DNA of 64,000 nt from Fragilaria crotonensis (GCA_022925895.1 JAKSYS010000227.1:19042-83041), one strand, 5' to 3'. Counted from the stretch's first letter, positions 30,186 to 41,116 are shown. A program made the numbers and translations. Notes: generated by a model from the letters alone, not told the origin.

Positions 30186-31703
30186 TGTTCGTGTCTCCGA
30201 TTTGGGAGGTGGGAGGTTGGCGAGATTGCTGTCGATGGCTGCAATAGTGGTGCTCTGCTGGTACGCACCTGTTCCAATGCAGACTTGATGAGCTGCGAGG
30301 TGCGAGTGATACGGAGTACTATCCCAGGTATACGACTTATTGTAATCCCATGCCTTAGACCCAAACGTCTTGTGTCATTCGGGCGTAGTACATGTACCAG
30401 GCGGTTCCGAAACTTGGGATCAAACTTCGCAGCGAACGACGCGCAGCAACGACCTCAAAAACTCAAACACCGCCCTTGTTTTGAACAATGACGAATGACC
30501 CCTCGGATAGATTTTTAGATCTCTGTCGGAAACGAAATCGGTGGTGGTTGTGACGAAGGAATCATACATCGATTCTTATGTACAATCCGTACAAACGAGA
30601 AGGCCGATGCTGCGACAAACGATGGAACTAAAAAATAGAACTTGGAATATGCTGTACTCAAGTACTGTTCTTTACTCCTGTACTATCTAGCACCCCAGTA
30701 GTGGACTAAGCTTCATGAATGTCAAACGAAATTTTGGAGATTCCATCGTTTGGTCGACGATCGTTGAACGGCCAACCTACATGAACTTCTGCATACATCC
30801 TGTGTACATCTTTTTATATATATAGTCCTCGGATGATATCATAACTTGCACATATGAAAGGGTTATATAACGAGAAAAAGAACAAACGTCGAAGTCCTCT
30901 CTCTAGTTAGTAGATGACTACTACATAAGGACAATCGAATCAAACTTGACCTCATCTTTCGACGACAAGCCCAACGGAAACTCCCCCTTCATTTAAATTT
31001 CATGTTTAAATGCTTATCTCACGTCGTTATGTGTATTAATAACATTAGTATCGACAACTAATTCTCGTAAGTGTTCTCCTGTCTCCATTAAACACAACTT
31101 CGGAGTTCGACTAATTGTGCATTAGTAGGACCTGGTACATGAACAAGGGATACAACACACAATGTGACATGACGTCGACGAAAGAGGAACATCGTTATCC
31201 ACGGTGAGAAAGAAGTCCGTTTTACATCACTTTTATACTTCATACTGTTTCGTACAACTTGGAGTATGTCATACATATGCATACGATCGAGAACCGCTCC
31301 GTATCATACATTCAGTATCAAACTTGAAACTCGGAGGATCAATCTCAAGAATCGCATACAAATCATTACGAATACTCCAGGGTCCATTGTACATACTTCT
31401 ACCAGTACACTCCCGATTGTTACGGACTAAAATGTACTCGTAGCTGCACAGTCTGGTATACGGTACACACCATACGGAGTACGGAGTAGACACTACACAG
31501 AGTACAACTTCTACAGTACAGAGTAGAGTGTAGGGTACAGTACCAGCACAGATATGCCTACCAGGTACAAGTACAAGTACTTGCATTTAAAATGGTTTAA
31601 AAAAAAAAAGGAATGCTCGTCATGCTGTTGGCGTTGTGATGAATGCTGTCTGCTAGTAGAGGGAGTTGTCACCACAGAATGTTCTATTTTATATGCCTAT
31701 AGT
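30186..31703. other. Intergenic, 1.5 kb, GTAC-rich toward the right
   Basis: No supported gene. A TATATATATA run lies at ~30814. Bases ~31270-31580 are rich in GGAGTACGGAGTA, GGTACAGTACC and related words, and a 12-base A run lies at ~31600. Confidence 0.4.
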
Positions 31704-33143
31704 TCAATGATCTGCTGGAGTCGACCTGATTAGGACCTCTCGCAGGAGCTGCAGTGCAATTACTTGTTGCTGGTGGACAGATTTGACCTCGACCTGAAGT
31801 TGCCGGACCTGATAATTGAGCACGAAGTTTTGAACAAGCAAGGCGAACAAAACCACAACAACGGCCGGTGAAGGCCAGACGGAAAACCACTTCCTCACTG
31901 TCGGCCTATAGTCCAAATCTTGGACAGGGCTGACCGAGCTGGTTTTGCTTTGACCTTGAACATGATCGGCAAGCATGGCGAGGTACCCAGTGTACCAACT
32001 CTTGATTTCAACCTTCGTAGATGATTCTATCACTCGCTTGAAAACGGTCATCTTCGTGAAGACAGTCTTGTGAAGCACAGTGAAACAAATTTCGTGGCTT
32101 GAAATCTCCTCCACCAACCAGTGGTCGGCCACGTGAAAGGCATCAGCACCGGGGACCCCAGAAACTTTTGTTGTCGTCGCCAAACAAATTCCAAAGTCGC
32201 CGTAGCGACTTAAGGTCTGCACTCTGGTAGCCATAGTTGAGGACGGACCGATGCCAAAGTTGTTGGCGATTGGATGGCAAAACGATATTGTTCGTTTCAA
32301 GCAGTCATCATCATCAAGTTTCCACTTCGTGGCCTTCACTTGTGTATCACCAATTATTTGTTCCTGATAATGGATCATCGAATGAGGAGCATCATCCGCT
32401 AAGAAAAGGTCGAAAAAATGACTCAGTGAACAGTTCAATATGACATTGTCAATGGCTCGCTCTTTGTATATAGATTCTTGCTTCCGCTTCTCTTTCTTCC
32501 AGTCCTCCATTAGATTCTCGGTACAAGTGCTCGTCGCGAACGACGCTTCTCCGTTAGATGCTTTTCGCGTTGGCTTGTCTTCACACAACAGCTCAACCTG
32601 AGGGCGATCACTCCGTGTCGATTCGAAAATGATCTCTGGATGTATTTCGGTTGGACACGATTGGGCTCTGACTCTTGGATTTCCAGGCTGCGACGATACT
32701 GTTAGATCGACGCTGTCAGGCGAAGCAGAAGGTTCCGATTCTAGTTGGATTGTAGATGACTCTCGAGGCATCACATTATTCAAGAGAGTTCGTACTACGG
32801 CGACAACTCGTTCACGACTAGAGAGTGATTTGAACACAAAGTCCTCACCATCCATCATGGAGATCCATATGCTCGTTGACCTGTACGTCTTGATGTCTGT
32901 TATCTCAGATAGCGACATGCTGAGTCGACGTTCAAACCCAAAGATGTTCGAAAAGAAGAGAACAGCCCTGCTGGCAACGTAGATCCTCCCATGCTGCCGA
33001 CTATATGTACACGGAAAACTTCCATAGCAGTTTCCAACAGACTGATCGAAGATTGCGTGCACCATTTCTGTGCTGGCGAAATCCTCGGGCGGAAGCCGAG
33101 GCAAAGAATGATTCGCCGTGGTTACCTCCTGCGAGTTGCTCAT
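31704..33143 (-). CDS. GRAM/VASt domain membrane protein, second paralogue
   Basis: 479 aa. GRAM domain at ~20-125 (FPCTYSRQHGRIYVASRAVL, FSNIFGFERR), Ser-rich linker, VASt domain at ~230-390 (NCSLSHFFDLFLADDAPHSM, RTISFCHPIAN, ADAFHVADHWLVEE) and a C-terminal TM helix at ~430-452 (AVVVVLFALLVQNFVLN) followed by a short helical tail. Same architecture as the protein at 15160-16812, but shorter N-terminus and strongly diverged sequence. By family it should sit in the ER and transfer lipid at contact sites. The next gene on the other side is divergent, sharing a 336-base GTAC-rich spacer. Confidence 0.85.
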   Translation of the reverse strand: MSNSQEVTTANHSLPRLPPEDFASTEMVHAIFDQSVGNCYGSFPCTYSRQHGRIYVASRAVLFFSNIFGFERRLSMSLSEITDIKTYRSTSIWISMMDGEDFVFKSLSSRERVVAVVRTLLNNVMPRESSTIQLESEPSASPDSVDLTVSSQPGNPRVRAQSCPTEIHPEIIFESTRSDRPQVELLCEDKPTRKASNGEASFATSTCTENLMEDWKKEKRKQESIYKERAIDNVILNCSLSHFFDLFLADDAPHSMIHYQEQIIGDTQVKATKWKLDDDDCLKRTISFCHPIANNFGIGPSSTMATRVQTLSRYGDFGICLATTTKVSGVPGADAFHVADHWLVEEISSHEICFTVLHKTVFTKMTVFKRVIESSTKVEIKSWYTGYLAMLADHVQGQSKTSSVSPVQDLDYRPTVRKWFSVWPSPAVVVVLFALLVQNFVLNYQVRQLQVEVKSVHQQQVIALQLLREVLIRSTPADH

Positions 33144-33479
33144 TGTAGACTAGGACACTTGTGCTGGCACCTTTATCAAAAGCACGACGGCCAATCTTGG
33201 AATCTTCATGGATCTTGGACGACTGAAGACGAAAATCGTACTCCGAGTAGGTCGGTTTTGTTATTATGGGATTTCTGCATGATATATGTTTACGCGATAA
33301 AGCGGAGCAACCGCAAGTACTAGTACGGTAGACGGGTTACTGGAAATGGATACTGTAGCGTTACCGTAGACTCTAGTACTCCAGTACTATCTTACAACAG
33401 TTTCGTAGTACTTGTACAGTATACTAGTACTTGTGCCTTGTGCCGCACAGTCAGGCACGATTCACGATTCCATAATCCG
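33144..33479. promoter_or_regulatory. Divergent intergenic spacer, GTAC-rich
   Basis: Separates the ATGs of two divergent genes. Bases ~33310-33440 carry AGTACTAGTAC, ACTCCAGTACT and similar words. Presumed bidirectional promoter; no specific element identified. Confidence 0.4.
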
Positions 33480-34820
33480 ATGCAGCGATGGGCTCTTGTT
33501 GAAGACGGCGATTCGAGATGTTGGTCACTGCCACTGCGAGCGTCGTCCAGCGCTAAGAGCCACTTGTTGGTTCTTTGCCTCATTTTGTTAGTTAACGTCA
33601 ATGTGCATGCATTTCAGAGTCCATCTGAAAGGTTTCAACACCCAACTACCAAATTATGGGCGCGTTCTGTGGACCCGTTGGAACAGCAAATCAGTCGAGC
33701 TCCCCAAAATCGCAAACCAAATTATTATTGGAACGATATTGAAAATGTCCGACGTGAGCTCGTAGAATTCTGGAAGAACGTGAACATCACCTCGTTTCCA
33801 CAAACCCGACCGCCGATACCCTCAGAAGCGTTACTTAGCCACTTTGAACGATACGATCTGCGCCGAGTCATCGCCAAGTATGGGGGGAGGAGCGATCTCT
33901 CGTACGATCTTGGTGGAGTAGAAGTTATCCCCGGAAAGTGGAAAGATGCTGTCCGGGACAGTTTGATCGTGCAAGAGCTCTTGCAAAATGAATCGCATGG
34001 ACTCCGACCTGACGTGCCTCCGTTGTCACCCCAGCAAAAGAAGGCATTTCGAGAGAGTGCGGATGGAACGCTTATCTCACGAGTAAGCGCTACTAGATGG
34101 TCCTATAAGTGCAAAGCGGAGCGACGACCGATCAAGTACTGGAGTCTTGGAAAGGTGGTTGAAAGTCTGTACGAACACCTGGATGAGATTCGTGACGTGC
34201 TGAACCGACCGGCAGTTTGGATGCCTCGACCGGCTGAAATCCGAGAAGGTCGTGAAGATCTGTTTCATGCGATTGCGCGCTTTGGCGGTGCTAAGGAGAT
34301 TGCTGAAATCGCTGGTTTAGTAGCGTACCATGAATGGCGCTATTTTGACGGACAGCTCGAGTTAATGAAAGCCTTGACTTTGTACTTGGATGAACGCCAC
34401 GGAGGCGATCGAATGTTCTTTCCCACGTGCACTGAAATAAAAGAGAGTGGGTGCATGTCACTCTACTACGCTATCCAACGCTATGGTGGCCGTAAATTTC
34501 TGATGAGTCGCTTCGGGATGGAGGCACCAAAACGTTCTCACAGAAGTTATTTGGAAATGAGTTTCGGCCCGTTCTCGCTAGATTTCGCTATTGACTTGCT
34601 AGAATACATTCGAAATGATCACATGGAACGTAAAGCTCCACTCAAACCGGCTGTGATTCGAATGCCGACGGAGTACGTTCTCTTCCAGCAGGGGCGCAGT
34701 GATCTGATCGATGGCATTCAGAAATACGGTGGTTACGAGAATGTTGCTCGAAGGTTGGGACTTGCCCATTTCGATGCCATTCCTCCCAGCAAGGTGAATA
34801 ATAACGTAGGAAGGCGGTAA
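33480..34820 (+). CDS. Predicted plastid protein with four GG-containing repeats
   Basis: 446 aa from the first ATG (33480); the frame upstream to 33438 has only a TTG. A hydrophobic signal segment (LLVLCLILLVNVNVHA) ends in HAF-QSP, a Phe-type plastid cleavage site. The mature part contains four copies of a ~35-residue helix-turn unit ending in a GG: ...DLRRVIAKYGGRSDLSYDLG, ...DLFHAIARFGGAKEIAEIAG, ...SLYYAIQRYGGRKFLMSRFG and ...DLIDGIQKYGGYENVARRLG, most preceded by a Met/Pro motif such as MPRPAEIREGRE or MPTEYVLFQQGR. The consensus P-x(6-8)-GR-x-DL-x-x-AI-x-x-YGG-x-x-x-(V/I)A-x-x-LG resembles repeats in plant plastid proteins; function is unknown. Its stop is 12 bases from that of the convergent exonuclease gene. 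Confidence 0.7.
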   Translation: MQRWALVEDGDSRCWSLPLRASSSAKSHLLVLCLILLVNVNVHAFQSPSERFQHPTTKLWARSVDPLEQQISRAPQNRKPNYYWNDIENVRRELVEFWKNVNITSFPQTRPPIPSEALLSHFERYDLRRVIAKYGGRSDLSYDLGGVEVIPGKWKDAVRDSLIVQELLQNESHGLRPDVPPLSPQQKKAFRESADGTLISRVSATRWSYKCKAERRPIKYWSLGKVVESLYEHLDEIRDVLNRPAVWMPRPAEIREGREDLFHAIARFGGAKEIAEIAGLVAYHEWRYFDGQLELMKALTLYLDERHGGDRMFFPTCTEIKESGCMSLYYAIQRYGGRKFLMSRFGMEAPKRSHRSYLEMSFGPFSLDFAIDLLEYIRNDHMERKAPLKPAVIRMPTEYVLFQQGRSDLIDGIQKYGGYENVARRLGLAHFDAIPPSKVNNNVGRR

Positions 34821-34832
34821 TTTGTACATTTA

Positions 34833-35867
34833 TCAATTGCTACGCTCAATTATGATGCCCAACGATGAAACATCGAAGGTGAGCGGTGGGTTGGGTCTAA
34901 GCGCCTTTATCGTACTTTGAAGACGACAAACATCTCTTCGCACATCGGATGGAATTCGTTTCTTGTAACGTCGAGTTTGAAAGGGCGCCAAGAGACCTGT
35001 CAACTCTGTTCTGGCCGACTTGCGCTCCATGGCCAAGACCGTCATTTCTTCGATAGACTGCTGGTTCTGCAACAAACTCTGCAAGCGAAGTGGACAGAAT
35101 GTGTCTGGATCTCTTGAATTCAACTCGTCGACAATTGCAGCACCGGCCCATGCATCTCTGGCACAATAGGCGATCTGCTTATCGCTCAATGGCATTTGGT
35201 TCCAGTTGCCAGCAGCCAATTTTCTTGATTTGAGTAAATCAATATTTAGAATTGCCTTACTGAGACGTTTCAAGCCAGTTGTTTCCTTTCCGTTTGGACC
35301 AACACCGATCCCCCCTAGATTTAGTCGAGACCTCGCTTTCAAGCCACCCCATGCGTGGCATAGTTCAATCAAATCTTTATCGATCCCAACACCTGCCTTG
35401 ATGATGGCTTCATCCGACAAGACAGCCTCTAGGATTGGTGCTGCGGCCATACTGGGGCCACCAGACTTTCGGAACAAATGGACGACCAGACAGGCGTCGG
35501 TAGTTGCCAACTGTACCGTACAAGGACCTTCAAACCTTGGATGGATCGTCCAGGGTGTGCTGGGGTTGCTTTCCACGTCAAATCCGAGGACGCACCAAGG
35601 GGAGGATACATTTTCCGAGAGCCACCTCGATATCGTCACGGGGGAGTTGGTGTAAACGACAGGTATCGATCGACTGTGCAAACCAATGTTCGATGATTCA
35701 GCTGGTGATTCGAAGGAAGAGTAATCTGCAAGTGGCAGGGGCGGCAACATCAGCTCTGCCGAAAAGTAGCGAGTGTTCTGACGGACTTGAGGTGCGACTA
35801 CAACATTTACACCGAGAGCATTCAGCGAATTTGTGAGGCAGAAGACAAGGATGAGACGGATCGACAT
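34833..35867 (-). CDS. DEDDy 3'-5' exonuclease (WRN-exo/RNase D type) with signal peptide
   Basis: 344 aa from the first ATG at 35867. Residues 1-18 are a hydrophobic leader (SIRLILVFCLTNSLNA). The exonuclease fold shows all acidic motifs in order: Exo I GFDVES (Asp and Glu), Exo II GVGIDKDL (Asp), Exo III YCARDAW (Tyr and Asp, i.e. DEDDy). Spacing fits the ~170-residue WRN exonuclease domain. The ~80 C-terminal residues are basic and helical. The leader suggests import into the secretory route, plastid or periplastid space, but residue +1 after the possible cleavage is not Phe, so the compartment is open. The substrate (DNA or RNA) cannot be told. Confidence 0.82.
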   Translation of the reverse strand: MSIRLILVFCLTNSLNALGVNVVVAPQVRQNTRYFSAELMLPPLPLADYSSFESPAESSNIGLHSRSIPVVYTNSPVTISRWLSENVSSPWCVLGFDVESNPSTPWTIHPRFEGPCTVQLATTDACLVVHLFRKSGGPSMAAAPILEAVLSDEAIIKAGVGIDKDLIELCHAWGGLKARSRLNLGGIGVGPNGKETTGLKRLSKAILNIDLLKSRKLAAGNWNQMPLSDKQIAYCARDAWAGAAIVDELNSRDPDTFCPLRLQSLLQNQQSIEEMTVLAMERKSARTELTGLLAPFQTRRYKKRIPSDVRRDVCRLQSTIKALRPNPPLTFDVSSLGIIIERSN

Positions 35868-36640
35868 GACCAAGAGATCAGTCCGCTTTTAAGAAATCGA
35901 TAATCCACAGTTCTTAGGTTGATCTCTCGTTCATGAGAACATTTCAATCAATTGGACGAGGTGTTCATCGGCAGTTCTTCCGATACGCCCAGTTTTCGAG
36001 ATTGGTTCAGAAGACATCAACTGGAACCCACATTGCTCGTTGCACATACTACTGTAGAAGTAATACTAGATTGCACGCAGAGACAGTTCCGCATCAGGCA
36101 CGAACAGCTTGTTTCATGAAAGTCTAAATTTCTAAACAGGCACCAAAGGTATCATACTTTTCAGTAGAGTACAGAATTAAAAAACACTAAATACCGCACG
36201 TACTCGAAACACGGATTAGATACTTAATAAATGCCATGAACAGATGCCAAACTTGCATGCCGTCAATGTTCAGATCAAAATTTAAATTGGTGGCGGGTGG
36301 CGGTGTCTTTCCTGCATCTGTGGAAATCTGGACTTTTCTTACAAAAAATGCTAAAATCGGACGATATGGATGACGAATGACACTGGACGACGGTATATAT
36401 AAAAACAGAATCACAGCCAGTATACTCGAGTTCGCGCCCGGAGTACAAGGATCACATGGGTCCGATTAGAATGCAACGAAATGATTTCAAGCTGTAACAA
36501 TGCATTCCAATCGGATCCTAGCAGGTGTCTACAGCACCTGAGAGAGTTATTTACCCCCGTGTTTGCTTGCTCATATTGGCAATTGTTCCTGTTATCATCA
36601 TGCTGCAGGTACATGACACATCATCCGTCGGACTCCAAAG
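35868..36640. other. Intergenic; weak 64-codon ORF with a presequence-like N-terminus
   Basis: A plus ORF at 35933-36127 begins MRTFQSIGRGVHRQFFRYAQ, which has the Arg-rich, acid-free look of a mitochondrial presequence, but it ends without a recognisable domain and no downstream exon was found. The rest has no coding signal. Confidence 0.25.
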
Positions 36641-37740
36641 CTGGTCAGCATCTAAAGACCTGTATAAAGGTGCATGGTTTAAATGGGCAGTAGGCCAGTA
36701 TTTATTGTCATAAAGTTATTTGAGGTTTGCTGTATGAATTTTCCCTCCCTACTATATTTTTGCAGTCATGACAATTTTTGATGATGGTTTAGGGCATTGA
36801 GTAATGACTGGCCATTGAACAGTGATGTGCAGTGTAAAACATGGAACATTCAGAACATGGTCAGCAAGACATTGATTCAGGGACATAACATGGCCTACAC
36901 CTACTATGCTGCATTGAAGGAGTTGTCAAGATGGCAACTTGAGGCTTTCCAGCCCTGGGTGCATTTGGCTGCATGGACCGCAAGCATCAGTACTTCACGT
37001 AAACTGCTGCTACCCTTGAAGCTGGAATGCCATTTGTTTGATACCGGTGGAGACATTGATCAAGCTCCAAAGGCTGTGCCAGAGCAGGTCACCTTCTTCA
37101 TACAGCAACCAAAAGTGCATAAGCTACTATTCTACATGTGCAGCCATTGACAAACACAACAGGCTTTGACAGGATGACCTACAAGCAAATTTAAAAGAAG
37201 ATTGAGACAAAGGATTGGTCAATGCAAGTTTATATCATATCAATTTCTTTGATGATTGTCATTGACACTTGGTTGGTCTATTCCATCTTCTAGAACATGC
37301 CAGTCAGAATTGGCTACAATCAAAAGAAGTTCTATATTTTCTTGCAGACGAGCTGATTGACAATTCCTATGGAAATAGAGGTCGAGCGGAATGACCTTGA
37401 TCATCACCAACTGGGAGGTCATTTCAAGATGCTTGCATCAGAGTGCTTGAAAGCACAGGCCCATGTGCCAGTGTGCACACTCATTTAACTCGTGTGAAGT
37501 GCCTAAACAATAGCAAAGGTGAAAAAACCACTTTCAGGTGTCAAGGGAGGTGCAAGGAGTGCAAATAGAAGATGACATGGCAGTGCTTCTGACTGTGATG
37601 ATGACTGAAAAACAGTGTAACTTTGTGCAACCCAAAATGGACAACGGTGTTTTTGAGTCACCTATCTTGTAACCATGCATGCACACTTGAATGAGTGATA
37701 CTAAGCCTAATGTCAATAGTTCAATCTGCAGTTGTTAGTA
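36640..37740 (+). pseudogene. Decayed piggyBac-like transposase remnant
   Basis: No long frame, but conceptual plus-strand pieces interrupted by stops and shifts fit the C-terminal half of a piggyBac (DDE_Tnp_1_7) transposase in the right order: around 37186-37280 IETKDWSMQVYI...MIVIDTWLVYS, like the family's KTKKWW..VF...LDLAIVNSYILY; around 37330-37390 FYIFL(A)DELIDNSYGNRG; and around 37470-37680 a Cys-rich tail (TRVKCLN, EKTTFRCQGRCKECK, KMTWQC, VTLCN) like the terminal zinc-binding domain. An upstream piece at 36797-37148 (GHNMAYTYYAALKELSRWQ, QVTFF) sits where the middle of the transposase would be. Terminal repeats were not identified. The sequence is clearly dead in this copy. Confidence 0.5.
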
Positions 37741-38156
37741 TCAGCTTATTGGTCAACAACATTTTGGTATAGAGAGAGTAATTTGTCTACACAACATCGG
37801 TTTTTTGATGGGGTCGATTAAGGCAAAACGACGGGATGCTTACTAATTAAGGCATGGACCGGGTGGATAGACACAACGAGACTGTATGACGAAAGTCACT
37901 CGACAAGCAATACCGTCAACTGGTACTCGGAATACTCGACTTTACCATGTTTACATAAAACACAGTTTTGTTCGTTTCAACTACGTACCGCTACTGGTAA
38001 CATTCGGGTCAGGTGTAGACCATATAGCTCAGACTCGTGCTGGACTGTGGAGCTCGGTCTACCAGTAGGTTCCTTTTGCCTAATTGGGAAGGCGATTACG
38101 GCGATAGGTACTTATTCGCTGTAACACTCGAAATATATTCAGCAGTACTAAGTTGG
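37741..38156. other. Intergenic, no supported gene
   Basis: Nothing recognised beyond short ORFs. Possible right edge of the piggyBac-like remnant, followed by the 3' region of the NCBP3-like gene. Confidence 0.35.
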
Positions 38157-40076
38157 CTACGAGGCAACGTTCCCGTTAGTATGCGCCCTTTCAGCCTCAA
38201 GGTCTTCCAGGGAATAACCGTCCCTTCCAGATCGCAAGCTCTGACACAAAAGGGGATGGTCCCCTTCGCCTTCGGGATAAGTATTAACTTCCTCGCGTTC
38301 CTCATTTCTAGATTCACGTTTTCGTCGCTTCTGACGATGGCCAGTATCAAAGTCACTTCCAGGTCCCAAGATGCGTTTTGCAGAAAAGCCAGGCGGTGGC
38401 GCTGGGGTCGATGATGGTTTCTCAAGCAGCACATCAGCAGTCGTCGCCACCCGCATCAGAATGCGAGCAGTGGTACCTCGTCGACCATATCGGTCGTTAG
38501 CAACCTTGCGCATGGGTCGCAGACAAAAGCGCCACCCCATTCTTCCAAAATCTGGTGTTGGGATGTCCTCGAATCTGGCAACTATTTCGTCAGGAGGCGG
38601 GGATAATATGGGCTGCGAAAGACCCTGCAAGGCACGTGCTGAAGAAAACTTATCGAGAAAATGCACGTTGCACGAAATCTCTCCGAGCCACTCGACAAAT
38701 GAAGGTCCAAAGGCAGAAAAATGTGCTAGTACGTCATTCGTACGAATCTGCTTGAAAGCAGACCAGTCCACGCTGAAGATGTGGATCTTTTCTTCCGTCA
38801 ATTTTATTGGTTCACTGTCAAACATATCGCGATCGTTTTCCTCCTCGACAGCATCTTCAGGAGGACTCACCCATAACTCCTTTGGTGGATCAGTTCGATG
38901 CTGACGAACCAACTCTTCGTTATCCCATGCCTCCGCCATTGCAAGAGGCAAATCCTCTACAGCGTCCATTTGATCCTCGTTTTGATATCCATGATCGTCT
39001 GCTTCGTTATCCCGCTCTCGCTTTGCTGTATTAATACCAAATCTCTCCGCACGTGCGCGTTGTCTTTCTTGTTCCTCCGGGCTCATCATATCAATACCCG
39101 TTGCAAATCCTTGTTGCGGATTCGACCTCAGTCTTTTTGCTTTTGACCAGTCGAGGAAGGCTTCTGGATTCGGTTCCTTGTACGGAATCCCAAACTTGAT
39201 GGCTCTAGCTTTCGCCTTCTTGCATTCCACTTCATATGCCTCCATCATGGCTTTCGTATCGTTATCCGCAATTGCAGCGTCAATATTCACCATGGGGAGA
39301 CCATTCGTATCGAGACTTTCCAGAAAGGTGCGCAGTGCCACTGGGACTGTAGTAACCACGACCTGTCGCACCTTGAGAGATCGAGGAGACTTGCCAACCG
39401 CAGAATTACCCAGGCCAACAAATCGAACTGCATCGAGTCCCGATCTCAACTGATTGTAGAGACTATCATCAAAGACCCCAATGCACTGTTCGCCAGGAAC
39501 CATACCGACCCCAACGAAAAGCTTGCCCCCGACAAGGCAGAGCCAGTACCTGACCCACGAATCATTAGCACACACCCGGCTCGCTATTTGAACGTCCACG
39601 GCTTCATTTGCAGATGGCAAGCGACGACGAATAACTGTCGAAACGTTGCCAGATGCTCCAAAGTGAACAACGTAGGTTTTGCCCATTACAAATTGTGAAT
39701 CTGGAGACAAGGCCACAGCGATACATTCACTAGCCATGGCTAGAATAGGAAATCTTCAGGAATTGGCACTACCAGCTAGCAGCGTATACGCACAAAGTCA
39801 TTAGGTTTCTAACTCACCTTCCAACATGACTGTCACCCCAGCCCCAGCATTACATCCCAATGGCAGTCTTAAATTTGGATGAAAATGGGCATCATCCCAA
39901 CCGCCGAATTGTCGTGTCATGGGCATGATTCGAATCGTGGTACCTGGTTGCAACATATTGCATGGGTAGTCTGACTGTGATGATGTAGAAACAGTCCATG
40001 TGGAGACATCCAACCAAGCGGGTAGGTATGTGCACGCCGACGGAATGTTTACTTCGACTTCTCGCATCGACGACAT
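38157..40076 (-). CDS. NCBP3-like RNA-binding protein with N-terminal beta-rich (FAMeT-like) domain, one intron
   Basis: Predicted 613 aa. Exon 1 is 39818-40076 (ATG at 40076), intron 39740-39817 (78 nt, GTGAGT...TCTAG), exon 2 is 38157-39739; splicing joins VTVMLE to AMASECIAV in frame. Residues ~10-215 are beta-rich and resemble the farnesoic acid O-methyltransferase-like domain (STVIRRRLPSANEAV, GGKLFVGVGMVPG, RFVGLGNSAVG). Next come Tho1/SARNP-like basic motifs (AKARAIKFGI, RARAERFGI), an acidic stretch, and an RRM-like domain (KIHIFSVDWSAF, VLAHFSAF, FVEWLGEISCNVHFLDKF) matching NCBP3, the alternative cap-binding partner that links capped mRNA to export. The C-terminus is basic (HRQKRRKRE). 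The nuclear mRNA role is from the family; the domain combination is noteworthy. Confidence 0.75.
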
Positions 40077-41116
40077 GGTGAACTCCAGAGACTTGAGTGC
40101 AACTGATGAGCTGGAGCCTGAAACGGTTGAACACTTAAATAGCAAGGGAAAGGGTTTTCAACCTGATGTTCATGTGAGCAGGGTAGACGAGAGGCACACA
40201 CAGCAAATTCATGCATCTGCAACAATAGTTAGATTCGTACCAAAGCTCTGAATTTTGGGTTGTCAGATTCAGTATTCAATATCTCTATATTGTTTTTACT
40301 TGGACTCCGAAGTTGTATGCATATGACATATATTGCTGAGGGATTGGATATTGGAGAAACTCGTACTCCGAGTATCATTTCATGATTTACTACTAGCTAC
40401 GAGCGTAGTGTTTTAGTTAAACTTGTACTGGAGTACGGAGTGGACATGTACGGGTACTCCATACTGGTTACTGGTACCGTGTGTTCGAATGTCTGCGAGG
40501 AGCGTGCACGGACCGTACAGGGTGGACAGGTATAAGTATCATACCTTGTACCAGTGCTGCAGGAGTGCACGAGAAGCTCATGTATTTGCCGTCTCGTACG
40601 GTCGATGTTCGATGTGTCCAGGACACAGACAAGCATCCAGAGCAACTTTACCCCTTACTCCTTTCTCAAAACCCAAACCTTGACAGATCGAGGTACTGCC
40701 TTGTAGGTTTGTTAATTGGTCCGTATTCCTCTGACGAAGGGGTGTGATGAACGATGCTGACCATGGCGAAGCTTTTGAAGTTGTTTCATTAGCATACGGC
40801 GCCCTCGTCCATAAATTGTGTCTTGTTGTGTGGCTCTGGTCAAGAGATAACTTGAAAGTTGCAACGAAATCGAATGGAAACCGCGCTAGAGTGATGCGTA
40901 ATTTGGGCCCCTTGCAAACAACAGTAGAACACAGAGTGAACTGCAGATACGATCATCACCCAATCCGATAGATGTGCTCGTGCCAGACTTCTGAAGCATT
41001 TTTTGAAGCCGTGGCTCCCGTCTCTCGTTCATTTCAACCTCTCCCAAACTCGTAGCTCACAAACTTTCCGTGCTCGTTACACCCACAGTTTTCTCCCCCT
41101 TCTAGAATAATTCAAG
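40077..41116. other. Intergenic between NCBP3-like and eL21 genes; possible BET3 fragment
   Basis: An ORF at 40747-40971 begins with NDADHGEAFEVVSLAYGALV and HKLC, resembling the TRAPPC3/BET3 N-terminus (ELFTLTYGALVTQLC), but the next ~140 bases do not continue the family, so it is at most a fragment. Bases ~40420-40560 are GTAC-rich. The last ~150 bases are C/T-rich, as usual in ribosomal protein promoters. Confidence 0.35.

Noticed and set aside
35933-36127. Mitochondrial protein gene
   Set aside because: Only the presequence-like start is convincing; no downstream domain or exon could be joined.
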